A stretch of 64,000 nucleotides of DNA from Halobacterium zhouii. GTDB taxonomy: Archaea; Halobacteriota; Halobacteria; Halobacteriales; Halobacteriaceae. Each line of letters opens with the position of its first letter. Positions within the stretch are counted from its first letter, which is position 1. Of the stretch, positions 32,627 to 42,842 are shown piece by piece. The DNA is taken from the NCBI RefSeq assembly GCF_021249405.1, contig NZ_CP089593.1, positions 310,001 to 374,000 on the forward strand, written 5' to 3'. The position numbers and the translations under genes are program-made. Under the pieces are notes generated by a model. It saw nothing but the letters and a program-made list of their open reading frames with translations. It was not told the DNA's origin and made no database searches.

Positions 32627-33733
32627 TCAGCGGTTCTTCTCGGCGCTCGATAGGCCGGGCAGCATCGCCTTCATCTGCGCGAGCGAGAACACGCTCGTCG
32701 GTTCGTCCATGTGGACGCCGATCTCCCCGGAGAACAGCCGCATGCCGGCGCGCTGGACGACCTCGGGGAACGAGTAGCCGCGACGCACCAGGTGGCCGAG
32801 TCTGATCTCCCGCGCCAGTTCGTCGCGCCACGCCGACTCGTAGGCCGCGAGCGTACCGGGGTCGTCGGGGTCGATTACGCGCGCCGCACAATCCGCCGCC
32901 GTCATCCCGTAGCGGATGCCACCGCCCGTGAACGGCTTGGTCTGCCCGGCGGCGTCGCCGAGCAGGAACCCGCGACGGCCGGTCACGCTGTCCGGCGGAC
33001 CGATGGGAATCAGCCCCGAGCAGCGGTGCTCGACCTCGACGCCGTAGTCCTCGACGAGGTCGTCGAACATCGCGGTCACGTCCTCGCCGGGCGCGGCGGC
33101 GAGACCGTACTCCACGCCCGCGTCGCCGCGCGGGATGCGCCACGCGAAGAACTCCGGGACGGTGAGGTGGACGTCCACGAAGTTCTGGTGGTCGGGGTCC
33201 GGGTCGAACGCGAGCGCGCCGTGCAGGAACTCCTCTGGTTCCGGCAGGCCGAGCGCGTCACGAACCCGCGAGCGCGGGCCGTCCGCGCCGGCGACCAGTT
33301 TCGCGTCCACTTCAACTGTCTCCTCGGGGCCGCGAACCGTCAACTCGACGCGGTCGGCGTGCTCCTCGACGCTCGTCACGGTGTGTTGCTCACGGACGTC
33401 GGCCCCCGCGTCGCGGGCGGCGTCTGCCAGCGTCTTGTCCAGTTGCACGCGGTCGATGGCGTTCGAAATCGGCTCGGATTTGTAGAACGGATACGACTCG
33501 GAGTCCGCGCCGCCGAGGTGGAAGCGCGCGCCGTGGATGGCGTTCTGGAACAACTCGTCGTGGTACTCCTCGGGGACGAACTCCCAGACGTCGAGGCTGA
33601 CGTGTCCGGAGCACGCCAGTGGTTTGCCGAGTTCACCCGACTCGAAGGCAACCACGTCGTGGCCGCGTTCCGCGGCCCGCCGCGCGAACCGCGCGCCCGC
33701 TGGACCGACGCCGACGACCGCGAAGTCGTACAT
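32627..33733 (-). CDS. Geranylgeranyl reductase family flavoprotein
   Basis: 368 aa from ATG 33733. FAD-binding YDFAVVGVGPAGARFARRAA at the N-terminus, a second FAD motif in GDAAGQTKPFTGGGIRYGMT, and AGADGPRSRVRDALGL. The PxTGGGI run is characteristic of the geranylgeranyl/digeranylgeranylglycerophospholipid reductase family, which saturates isoprenoid chains in archaeal membrane lipids. Related reductases act on menaquinone or carotenoid chains, so exact substrate is not certain. A longer frame upstream (to 33790) is rejected because the Rossmann strand begins right at 33733. Faces the GH3 gene. Confidence 0.85.
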   Translation of the reverse strand: MYDFAVVGVGPAGARFARRAAERGHDVVAFESGELGKPLACSGHVSLDVWEFVPEEYHDELFQNAIHGARFHLGGADSESYPFYKSEPISNAIDRVQLDKTLADAARDAGADVREQHTVTSVEEHADRVELTVRGPEETVEVDAKLVAGADGPRSRVRDALGLPEPEEFLHGALAFDPDPDHQNFVDVHLTVPEFFAWRIPRGDAGVEYGLAAAPGEDVTAMFDDLVEDYGVEVEHRCSGLIPIGPPDSVTGRRGFLLGDAAGQTKPFTGGGIRYGMTAADCAARVIDPDDPGTLAAYESAWRDELAREIRLGHLVRRGYSFPEVVQRAGMRLFSGEIGVHMDEPTSVFSLAQMKAMLPGLSSAEKNR

Positions 33734-33841
33734 CACGTCGCCGTAGCCCGGGGACGAGCAAATGTCTTCCCCTCGGAAGAGTTGCGCCAACCTGTTCGCG
33801 GTCGGGGCAGTAACTCGAGAAAACAGGTCAAATCGACGTTA

Positions 33842-33850
33842 GTTTAAATA
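33842..33850 (+). promoter_or_regulatory. AT box of the GH3 gene
   Basis: GTTTAAATA lies in an unusually AT-rich stretch (about 33838-33875), 45-50 nt before the ATG at 33895, so transcription probably starts near 33870 with a short leader. Confidence 0.55.
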
Positions 33851-33894
33851 GACCATACAATACAATTAATATGGTGGGGTTGGCATGAGGTGTC

Positions 33895-36195
<2,301 letters not shown>

Positions 36196-36219
36196 CGGAG
36201 AGACAGCGGAGGCCGGCGA

Positions 36220-36312
36220 GGCGCGGCCGTCGCCGACAGCGACGACGAGCCGGTCGTCACCGCGAATCAGCGCGACTTCCGAGCGCTCGGCGTACCTGTC
36301 GACTCGCACTGA
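36220..36312 (+). pseudogene. C-terminal remnant of a PIN-domain (VapC-type) gene
   Basis: In the frame following the GH3 stop (TAG 36193-36195) the plus strand reads GAAVADSDDEPVVTANQRDF then RALGVPVDSH and TGA (36310-36312). This matches the C-terminal PVVTxNxxDF...V..V pattern of PIN/VapC toxins. The N-terminal part with the catalytic aspartates is missing, and no start codon or antitoxin gene is visible. It lies just before uvrA (convergent). Length is only 30 residues, so resemblance by chance is possible. Confidence 0.45.
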
Positions 36313-36318
36313 CGGGCG

Positions 36319-39315
36319 TCAGTCGTCCTGTGCGAGCGCGGCCTTCTCGTCGTCCTTCGCGGGTTTCTTGCGGTCCGAGCGCGGCCCCTCCATGTCGACT
36401 CCGGGGAGTTTGTCTCGGAGGTAGCGCCCGGTGTGGCTGTCGTCGTTCCCCGCCACCTCCTCGGGAGTCCCCATCGCGACGACGTCGCCGCCGTGTTCGC
36501 CGCCCTCCGGGCCGAGGTCGACGATGTGGTCGGCGTTCTTCACGAGGTCGAGTTCGTGCTCGATGACCACGACGCTGTTCCCGCGGTCGGTGAGGCGCTG
36601 GAGCACCTCGATGAGTTTCCGCTCGTCCGCGGAGTGAAGACCCGTGGTGGGTTCGTCGAGCAGGTAGAGGGTGTCGCCCGAGTCCTTCTTCCCGAGTTCC
36701 TCTGCGAGTTTCACGCGCTGGGCCTCACCACCGGAGAGCGTCGTCGAAGGCTGGCCGAGGCGCATGTAGTCGAGGCCGACGTCCATCAGGAGTTTCAGGC
36801 GACGGCCGAGCCGGGAGTCCGCCTCGAAGAAGTCGTGGGCCTCCTCCACGCTCATCTGGAGGACGTCCGCGATGGTCGCGCCCTTGTACTCGACCTGCAG
36901 CGTCTCGTCGTTGTACCGGTCGCCGCCACACTCCTCGCACGGGACGTGGACGTCCGAGAGGAAGTTCATCTCGATCTTCTGAGTGCCCTGGCCGCCGCAG
37001 GCCTCACACCGCCCGCCCTTGACGTTGAACGAGAACCGCCCCTTCTCGTACCCGCGCTGTTTCGCGAGTTTGGTCTGGGCGAACTTCTCGCGGATGTAGT
37101 CGAAGACGTTCGTGTACGTCGCCGGGTTGGAGCGCGGCGTGCGACCGATGGGCGACTGGTCGATGAGGCGCACCTTCTCGACGTTCTCGACGCCCTCGAT
37201 AGCGTCGTGGTCGCCCGGGTCGACCGAGGTGTTGTCGTTCATCTCGCGGGCGAGCCCTTTGTAGAGGATGTCGTGCATCAGCGTCGACTTCCCGGAGCCC
37301 GAAACCCCCGTGATGGCGGTGAACGCGCCCACCGGAATCTCGACGTCGAGGTCGCGGAGGTTGTGCTGGCGCGCCCCCTCGATGGTGAGCGCGGCGTCCC
37401 ACTCGCGGCGCTCCTCGGGGACGGGAATCTCCTTGCGGCCCGCGAGGTAGTCGCCGGTGACCGACTCCTCGGCCTCCATCAGGTCCTCGACGGAGCCGTT
37501 AGCGACGACCTCACCGCCGTGGCGACCCGGTCCCGGTCCCATGTCCACGACGTTGTCCGCGCGCCGCATCGTCTCCTCGTCGTGCTCCACGACGACGAGC
37601 GTGTTCCCGAGGTCGCGGAGTTCCTCCAGGGTGTTCAGCAGGCGGTCGTTGTCGCGCTGGTGGAGGCCGATGGAGGGCTCGTCGAGGACGTACAGCACGC
37701 CGACGAGGCCAGCCCCGATCTGGGTCGCGAGGCGGATGCGCTGGCTCTCACCGCCCGAGAGCGTCGACGCCTCGCGGTCGAGCGTGAGGTACTCGAGGCC
37801 GACCTCCTGCATGAACCCGAGGCGCGAGCGGATCTCCTTGAGTATCTCCTCGGCGATCTTCGTGTCGCGCTCGTCCATCCCTTCCTCCATCGCCTCGAAG
37901 TGCTCGAGCGCGTCACCGATGCTCGCGCGATTGACCTCGGTGATGGACGTGCCGTCCACGAGCACCGCGCGCGAGGACGGTTTCAGGCGCGTGCCGTCGC
38001 ACGCCGGGCACGTCGTGACGCTCATGTACTTCTCGATGTGCTCGCGCGTCGACTCCGAGTCCGTCTCGACGTGGCGCCGCTCGAGGTTCGGAATCACGCC
38101 CTCGAAGCGCTTTTTCTTGCGCCGGATGCCGTTCTTCGTGGAGCGCTTGAACACCACCTGCTCGCTCGTGCCGTAGAGGAATTTCTGCTGGACGTCCTCT
38201 TCTATGTCCTCGAACGGCGTCGACAGCGAGACGTCGAAGTGCTCGGCGACCGCGTCGAGGCGCGTGCGGTAGTACGACCGGTCGTAGCTCCACGGTTCGA
38301 AGACGTCCCGCAGCGGCTTCGAGGGGTCCTGCACGACGAGGTCCTCGCTGACTTCCTTCGTGTTCCCGAGGCCCTCACACTCCGGGCACGCGCCGTGGGG
38401 GCTGTTGAACGAGAACGAGCGGGTCTCTATCTCGCTGATGTCGATGCCGCAGTGCGTGCACGCCAGCGCCTCCGAGAACTCCACGACGAGGCGGTCGTTC
38501 TCCGCTCCGTCGCCGTCTGCATCACCAGCGCCGCCTGCCAGGTCGCCGGTGGAGCGCGCCGTCGAACCGCCCAGTTCGATTCCTTCGTCGGGGTCCGGGA
38601 TAACGACCTTCAGCACGCCGTCGGCCTCCTCGAGTGCGGTCTCGACCGAATCCGTGATGCGGGAGCGCGCGTCCTCGCTGACAGACACGCGGTCCACGAC
38701 CACGTCCACGGTGTGGTCGTAGTTCTCGTCCAAGTCGGGGCGGTCGTACGCGAGGTCGTACTCCTCGCCGTCGACCTCGACCCGGGAGTACCCCTCCGAG
38801 ACGAGTTCGTCGAAGCGGTCCTCGAAGGCGCCTTTCTGGTCGCGTACGACCGGCGCGGCGATCTTCGCCTTCGTTCCCTCGGGGAGTTCGAGAATGCGCC
38901 GCACCATCTGCTGGGCGGACTGCTCGCCGACCTCCCGGCCGCACTCCGGGCAGTGTGGCGTGCCGACGCGGGCGTACAGCAGTCGCAGGTAGTCGTGGAG
39001 TTCGGTGACGGTGCCGACGGTCGACCGCGGGTTGTTCGCGGCGTTCTTCTGGTCGATGCTGATTGCCGGAGACAGCCCCTCGACGGCCTCGACCTGGGGT
39101 TTGTCCATCTGCCCGAGGAAGTTCCGGGCGTACGCCGACAGGCTCTCGATGTACCGGCGCTGGCCCTCCGCGTAGATGGTCTGGAAGGCGAGCGACGATT
39201 TCCCCGACCCGGAGAGGCCGGTCACCACGTTGAACGACTCGCGTGGAATCTGTACGTCGAGGTCCTCGAGGTTGTGCTCTTCCGCCCCTCGGACCTCGAT
39301 GAAGTCCTCACTCAT
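36319..39315 (-). CDS. uvrA: UvrA, excinuclease ABC subunit A
   Basis: 998 aa from ATG 39315. Damage-recognition ATPase of nucleotide excision repair; dimeric ABC-type. First Walker A GLSGSGKSSLAF (about residue 32), insertion and zinc modules CPECGREVGEQ, CTHCGIDISEIETRSFS..., CPACDGTRLKPSS; second Walker A GVSGSGKSTLMHD (about residue 668), third module CEACGGQGTQKIEMNFL... with PCEECGGDRYN; signature LSGGEAQRVKLAEEL and LSGGESQRIRLATQ, and the QSPIGRTPRSNPATYT loop. A haloarchaeal acidic insert (GDADGDGAEN) lies about residue 265. No uvrB or uvrC is beside it. Confidence 0.97.
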   Translation of the reverse strand: MSEDFIEVRGAEEHNLEDLDVQIPRESFNVVTGLSGSGKSSLAFQTIYAEGQRRYIESLSAYARNFLGQMDKPQVEAVEGLSPAISIDQKNAANNPRSTVGTVTELHDYLRLLYARVGTPHCPECGREVGEQSAQQMVRRILELPEGTKAKIAAPVVRDQKGAFEDRFDELVSEGYSRVEVDGEEYDLAYDRPDLDENYDHTVDVVVDRVSVSEDARSRITDSVETALEEADGVLKVVIPDPDEGIELGGSTARSTGDLAGGAGDADGDGAENDRLVVEFSEALACTHCGIDISEIETRSFSFNSPHGACPECEGLGNTKEVSEDLVVQDPSKPLRDVFEPWSYDRSYYRTRLDAVAEHFDVSLSTPFEDIEEDVQQKFLYGTSEQVVFKRSTKNGIRRKKKRFEGVIPNLERRHVETDSESTREHIEKYMSVTTCPACDGTRLKPSSRAVLVDGTSITEVNRASIGDALEHFEAMEEGMDERDTKIAEEILKEIRSRLGFMQEVGLEYLTLDREASTLSGGESQRIRLATQIGAGLVGVLYVLDEPSIGLHQRDNDRLLNTLEELRDLGNTLVVVEHDEETMRRADNVVDMGPGPGRHGGEVVANGSVEDLMEAEESVTGDYLAGRKEIPVPEERREWDAALTIEGARQHNLRDLDVEIPVGAFTAITGVSGSGKSTLMHDILYKGLAREMNDNTSVDPGDHDAIEGVENVEKVRLIDQSPIGRTPRSNPATYTNVFDYIREKFAQTKLAKQRGYEKGRFSFNVKGGRCEACGGQGTQKIEMNFLSDVHVPCEECGGDRYNDETLQVEYKGATIADVLQMSVEEAHDFFEADSRLGRRLKLLMDVGLDYMRLGQPSTTLSGGEAQRVKLAEELGKKDSGDTLYLLDEPTTGLHSADERKLIEVLQRLTDRGNSVVVIEHELDLVKNADHIVDLGPEGGEHGGDVVAMGTPEEVAGNDDSHTGRYLRDKLPGVDMEGPRSDRKKPAKDDEKAALAQDD

Positions 39316-39476
39316 TGGAGACGCAGTAGCCGCCACGGGGGTGAAGGTCTGTCGGTCCCGGTACGCGCCCGCGTGTTGTGGCCAGCATCGGTCGACGAGA
39401 CGGTAACCACGCCCCCGAATCGATACGTCGGAACTGTCGTGGGAACGCTTTTCCCCTCTCGCTTGGATTGCCCGGT

Positions 39477-40049
39477 ATGGCAGACAGCGGCACCTACGAC
39501 ATCTCCACGCTGCAACTGGACGACGACCGCTACGAGGTCACGCAGTCCCTCGTGCGGAACAAGTACGCCGCCCGCGACAGCGCCGGCGACGTCGTCCTCC
39601 GCGGGAAGCAGAAGATGCTGAAGATGAAAGAGCAGTTCCCGTTCGAGACCGGGGATGGCGACCCCGCGTTCACCGTGAAGGCCGGCGGCATTCTGGACGT
39701 TGCGGGGAACTACGCCATCGTCGACGAGGGGACGGGCGATGAGGTCGTCGTCCTCGACAAGAAGTTCACGCTGCTGCGCACGCGTTGGCGCATCCGAGAC
39801 CCCGACACCGGGGACATCCTCGCTACCATCAAGTCCAAGAGCAAGCTCTACTCGCTACTCAAACACTTCGTAGACGTGCTCCCGCCGAAGTACAAGATCG
39901 TCGACCCGGACGGCGACCACGTCGGCCGCATCAGCGGCCAGTTCTCCCTCCGCGACAAGTACACCGTCGAAATCGACGACGCCAGCGATGTGCCCAAGGA
40001 GGCCGTCGTGGCTGCGGCGATGGTGATAGACGCTATCGAAGGAAACTAG
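39477..40049 (+). CDS. LURP-one-related (Tubby-like fold) protein
   Basis: 190 aa from ATG 39477. LURP-one family: DISTLQLDDDRYEVTQSLVR, KQKMLKMKEQFPFETGDGDP, TLLRTRWRIRDPDTGDILAT, IVDPDGDHVGRISGQFSLRD, ending PKEAVVAAAMVIDAIEGN. The fold is a beta barrel with a central helix, related to Tubby and phospholipid scramblase. Function in archaea is unknown; membrane-lipid binding is a family suggestion only. Possible AT box GCTTTTCCC at about 39447. Confidence 0.82.
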   Translation: MADSGTYDISTLQLDDDRYEVTQSLVRNKYAARDSAGDVVLRGKQKMLKMKEQFPFETGDGDPAFTVKAGGILDVAGNYAIVDEGTGDEVVVLDKKFTLLRTRWRIRDPDTGDILATIKSKSKLYSLLKHFVDVLPPKYKIVDPDGDHVGRISGQFSLRDKYTVEIDDASDVPKEAVVAAAMVIDAIEGN

Positions 40050-40062
40050 CACTCCCGCTTTT

Positions 40063-40533
40063 CTACTCCGCGACGGCCGCCGCCTCCGCGTCCGCGAGTT
40101 CGCGCAGTCGCGCCGGTTCGACCGGCCACACCGCGGTCGGCGTGCCCGCCGCCGCCCACACCTCCTCGTGTTCGAGTAGCGTCTCGTCCAGCAACACTGG
40201 GACGCCGTTCTCGTGGCAGATGGGTGGCACACCGCCGATGCTCCACCCGGTCGCCTCCTTCACGTCTCCAGGGTCGGCCATCTCGCCCTCGCTCGCGCCG
40301 CGCAGCGCTGCAACTGCGTCCAGATCCACGCGATTCGCACCGCTCGTCACCACGACCACCAGGTCCCCATCCACGCTTACGACGATGCTGGAGGCGATCT
40401 GGGCGACGTCACAGCCGACGGCGTCCGCGGCGTCGGCGGCCGTCTTCGTGCCCTCGTCGAACTCGTGAACATCGATGTCGAGGCCGTACTCCTCGCGCGC
40501 CCGCTCGGCGAACTCGGCCGCTCGCTCGTGCAT
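40063..40533 (-). CDS. YbaK/ProX-type aminoacyl-tRNA deacylase
   Basis: 156 aa from ATG 40533. MHERAAEFAERAREEYGLDI, then VHEFDEGTKTAADAADAVGC, QIASSIVVSVDGDLVVVVTS, GWSIGGVPPICHENGVPVLL, and the terminal AGTPTAVWPVEPARLRELAD. The GG(V)PP loop and Lys in GTKT are typical of the YbaK/Cys-tRNAPro deacylase family, which clears mischarged tRNA in trans. Specific amino acid not determinable. Convergent with the LURP-one gene, 13 bp apart. Confidence 0.85.
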   Translation of the reverse strand: MHERAAEFAERAREEYGLDIDVHEFDEGTKTAADAADAVGCDVAQIASSIVVSVDGDLVVVVTSGANRVDLDAVAALRGASEGEMADPGDVKEATGWSIGGVPPICHENGVPVLLDETLLEHEEVWAAAGTPTAVWPVEPARLRELADAEAAAVAE

Positions 40534-40670
40534 GCGCTGGTGTGACACGCCGGGGTGGCAAAGGCGTGTCGCTCGCCGTAATTCGAGCGTACCGTCGCGG
40601 AAGCCGGTCGGAACACCCACGGCGAACCGAACAGAGGTGGCTTCTTCCGTCAGCGCTCGCTACTGGACAC

Positions 40671-40871
40671 ATGACCTCGAAGCGCGGGACAGGACTCAGA
40701 AAACTGTTGCCGCTCGCGGGGACGCTCTATCTCGGCTACCTCGCCTCGCAACCGCCGCCTGCGCGGTGGGTGGGAATCGGGTGTCTGGTAGTCCTCGCAC
40801 CGTTCTTCGCCGGGTGGGTGCTGGGAACAGTCGCCGGAGTCGGCCCATGGGCCGCCGAGGAGACGGAGTAG
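40671..40871 (+). CDS. Small two-helix membrane protein
   Basis: 66 aa. Basic N-terminus (MTSKRGTGLRK), two hydrophobic segments (LLPLAGTLYLGYLASQ; VGIGCLVVLAPFFAGWVLGT) linked by PPPARW, and an acidic tail GVGPWAAEETE. Reads cleanly from ATG to TAG between two minus-strand genes. Function unknown. It converges on the FabG-like gene across the 33-bp duplication. Confidence 0.6.
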   Translation: MTSKRGTGLRKLLPLAGTLYLGYLASQPPPARWVGIGCLVVLAPFFAGWVLGTVAGVGPWAAEETE

Positions 40872-40880
40872 TCGACATCC

Positions 40881-40946
40881 GCCGCCGACTCACACGTCCT
40901 CCGGCAGCCACCTGCCGCCGACTCACACGTCTTCCGGCAGCCATCC
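40881..40946. repeat. 33-bp tandem duplication at the 3' end of the FabG-like gene
   Basis: Copy 1 40881-40913 and copy 2 40914-40946 share GCCGCCGACTCACACGTC then TCCGGCAGCCA, differing at three positions. Copy 2 includes the gene's last codons (WLPEDV) and TGA; because 33 is a multiple of 3, the second copy repeats the stop in the same frame. Confidence 0.85.
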
Positions 40947-41663
40947 GCCGTCCACCTCGATATTTTCGCCCGAGATGTACCCGGAGTCCTCGTGGCAGAA
41001 GAACCGCACGACCTGCGCGACGTCCTCGAAGGACGCCCAGCGGCCGCGCGGCGCGTCCTCGGGATACTCGTCGGAGTTCTCCAGGACGTATGGTGAGACG
41101 GCGTTCGCGGTGACGCCGTCGTCCTGGGTGTCGGCGGCGAGCATCCGCGTGAACATCAGGACGCCCTGTTTGGCGGCGAAGTACGGGAAGTTCTTCGGGG
41201 CGACGAGGCCCTTCTCCGCGGACGCGTAGCCGACGTTGACGATTCGGCCCCACTCGGCGTCGCGCATCGCGGGGAGCGCGCGCTTCGAGCAGAGGTAGGT
41301 GGCGGTGAGGTTCGTGTCGAGTACGCGATTCCAGTCCTCGAACGAGGTGTCGCTCCAGTGTTCGGGCGCGAAATCGCCGACGTTGTTCACGAGCACGTCC
41401 ACGCTCCCGAGATCTGACTCCACGGCGGCGAACAGACCGTCCACGCTGTCGGGGTCCGTGACGTCGCCCTGGACTGTCGTGACGTCGGGCGCGCCGGCGT
41501 CGCGGGCCTCGTCGGCTACTTCCCGGGCGGCGTCCGCGCTGGTGTGGTAGTGGACAGCGACGCTAGCGCCGCAGTCCGCGAGCGAGCGGACGAGCGCGGA
41601 ACCGAGCCCCCTCGCGCTGCCGGTGACGAGCGCGACGCGCCCGTCGAGGTCGGGGTCGAGCAT
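40923..41663 (-). CDS. Short-chain dehydrogenase, 3-oxoacyl-ACP reductase (FabG) type
   Basis: 246 aa. Classical SDR: cofactor motif VALVTGSARGLGSALVRSLA, VDVLVNNVGDFAPEHWSD, catalytic Ser (12 residues before the Tyr, in VNVGYASAEKGLVAP) and Tyr-Lys in PYFAAKQGVLMFTR, and VSPYVLENSDEYPED. NAD(P)-dependent reduction or oxidation of a ketone/alcohol; lipid or sugar substrate unknown. Start choice: ATG 41663 lies 30 nt from the AT box in the palindrome at 41687-41700, whereas ATG 41690 would leave no room for it. Divergent from the UspA gene. Its 3' end is tandemly duplicated. Confidence 0.85.
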   Translation of the reverse strand: MLDPDLDGRVALVTGSARGLGSALVRSLADCGASVAVHYHTSADAAREVADEARDAGAPDVTTVQGDVTDPDSVDGLFAAVESDLGSVDVLVNNVGDFAPEHWSDTSFEDWNRVLDTNLTATYLCSKRALPAMRDAEWGRIVNVGYASAEKGLVAPKNFPYFAAKQGVLMFTRMLAADTQDDGVTANAVSPYVLENSDEYPEDAPRGRWASFEDVAQVVRFFCHEDSGYISGENIEVDGGWLPEDV

Positions 41664-41686
41664 ATCCGAATCGACTGCGGACGCGG

Positions 41687-41700
41687 CCATATGCTTATGG
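41687..41700. promoter_or_regulatory. Palindromic shared AT box between the FabG-like and UspA genes
   Basis: CCATATGCTTATGG: arms CCATA and TATGG with a TGCT centre. Each strand offers an AT box about 27-30 nt before a start codon (41663 and 41723), so one element probably drives both leaderless genes. Confidence 0.6.
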
Positions 41701-41722
41701 GGTTCCCGGGACACCCCCGGAC

Positions 41723-42175
41723 ATGGCTCTCGATAACGTTCTACTCGCCGTCGGCCCCGGCGACGCTGACCGGGTCGACGCTCTCGCGCGGGCGACGACC
41801 AACGTCGCGGCACCCGCCGATGCGACGGTGACACTCGCGCACGTATTCACCGACGACCAGTACGAGGAGACGAGACAGCGACTCGGCGTGGACCAGGATG
41901 CGGCGGTGACACCGGACGACGTCGCTCGCCGGCACGCGACCGTCCAGGACCTCGCCGACCGCCTCGCGGACGCGGGCGTCGAGCACGCCGTCCGGGGCAG
42001 CGTCGGACTGCACGGCGAGTCCATCGTCTCTCTCACCGACGACACGGACGCCGATCTCGTGCTCGTGGGCGGCCGGCAGCGCTCGCCGACCGGGAAGGCG
42101 GTGTTCGGCAGCACCGCCCAGACGGTGTTACTGTCCTCGCCGTGTCCGGTGACGTTCGTGCGCGGCGACCACTGA
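41723..42175 (+). CDS. UspA-type universal stress protein
   Basis: 150 aa. Single Usp domain: LDNVLLAVGPGDADRVDALA at the start, HVFTDDQYEETRQRLG in the middle, and the ATP-binding loop LVGGRQRSPTGKAVFGSTAQ at the end, which follows GxxG-9x-G(S/T). Thus probably an ATP-binding Usp; cytosolic. The next gene starts inside its stop codon, implying translational coupling. Confidence 0.88.
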   Translation: MALDNVLLAVGPGDADRVDALARATTNVAAPADATVTLAHVFTDDQYEETRQRLGVDQDAAVTPDDVARRHATVQDLADRLADAGVEHAVRGSVGLHGESIVSLTDDTDADLVLVGGRQRSPTGKAVFGSTAQTVLLSSPCPVTFVRGDH

Positions 42176-42786
42176 TGGACGCGACCGCCGAACCCGGAGC
42201 CAGCGGCACGCTCGTCCTGGACCTCGACGCGGGCGAGTCCGTGCTTGCAGCGACGGATTCGCTCGTCGACCACACCGGCGGCGTGCGGGTCAGGCGTCCG
42301 CGCGAGGACGCGCTGCGGTCGGTGGCGAATGCGACGAGCGAACGCACGCCGGTCCGCGTCGTCGCCGACGAGAACGCGACGGTCCGTCTCGCGCCGCCGT
42401 TCCACGGCGAGGTGGTCGCCTGTAGCGTCGACCACGAACCCGTCGCGACTGCCCGCACAGCGTTCCTCGCGGCGACCGACGGCGTCCGCGTCGGCGCAGA
42501 CCGCGTCGGCGACGGTCCGGCGCGGGGCGACGGCCTGTTTCTGACCACCGGCGCGGGCGACGGCACGCTGTACCTCGCGGGACGCGGCCGCGTCGACGCA
42601 ATCACACTCGAAGCAGGGGACGAACGCGTGGTGACTGCGGCCCACGTCGTCGCGTTCGAGGAACGCGCGGACGTGACCGTCGAGCGGGCGGGCGCACAGG
42701 AGGAGGCGACGCCGACCTGCCGGATTCAGGGGCCAGCGACGGTCTGGGTCGGGACGAGGCCGGCGGTCGGCGGCCGCCCACGATAA
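42175..42786 (+). CDS. AIM24-family protein
   Basis: 203 aa, ATG sharing one base with the UspA TGA (TGATG). TLVLDLDAGESVLAATDSLV, PVRVVADENATVRLAPPFHG, GDGLFLTTGAGDGTLYLAGR, and GDERVVTAAHVVAFEERADV match the beta-barrel AIM24/TIGR00266 fold, with one repeat shorter than usual. Function is poorly known in any organism. The overlap with the UspA gene suggests a linked stress-related role (inference). Confidence 0.78.
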   Translation: MDATAEPGASGTLVLDLDAGESVLAATDSLVDHTGGVRVRRPREDALRSVANATSERTPVRVVADENATVRLAPPFHGEVVACSVDHEPVATARTAFLAATDGVRVGADRVGDGPARGDGLFLTTGAGDGTLYLAGRGRVDAITLEAGDERVVTAAHVVAFEERADVTVERAGAQEEATPTCRIQGPATVWVGTRPAVGGRPR

Positions 42787-42842
42787 CTCTGCTCCGAGTA
42801 AAACTGTGCAGTTAAGTGCGCGCGGACCGGCACTCCGTGTAG

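Noticed and set aside
36433..39621. Very long plus-strand open frame opposite uvrA
   Set aside because: It is a codon-bias shadow: GC-rich haloarchaeal genes leave the antisense frame open. It has no protein-like pattern while the minus strand encodes a full UvrA.
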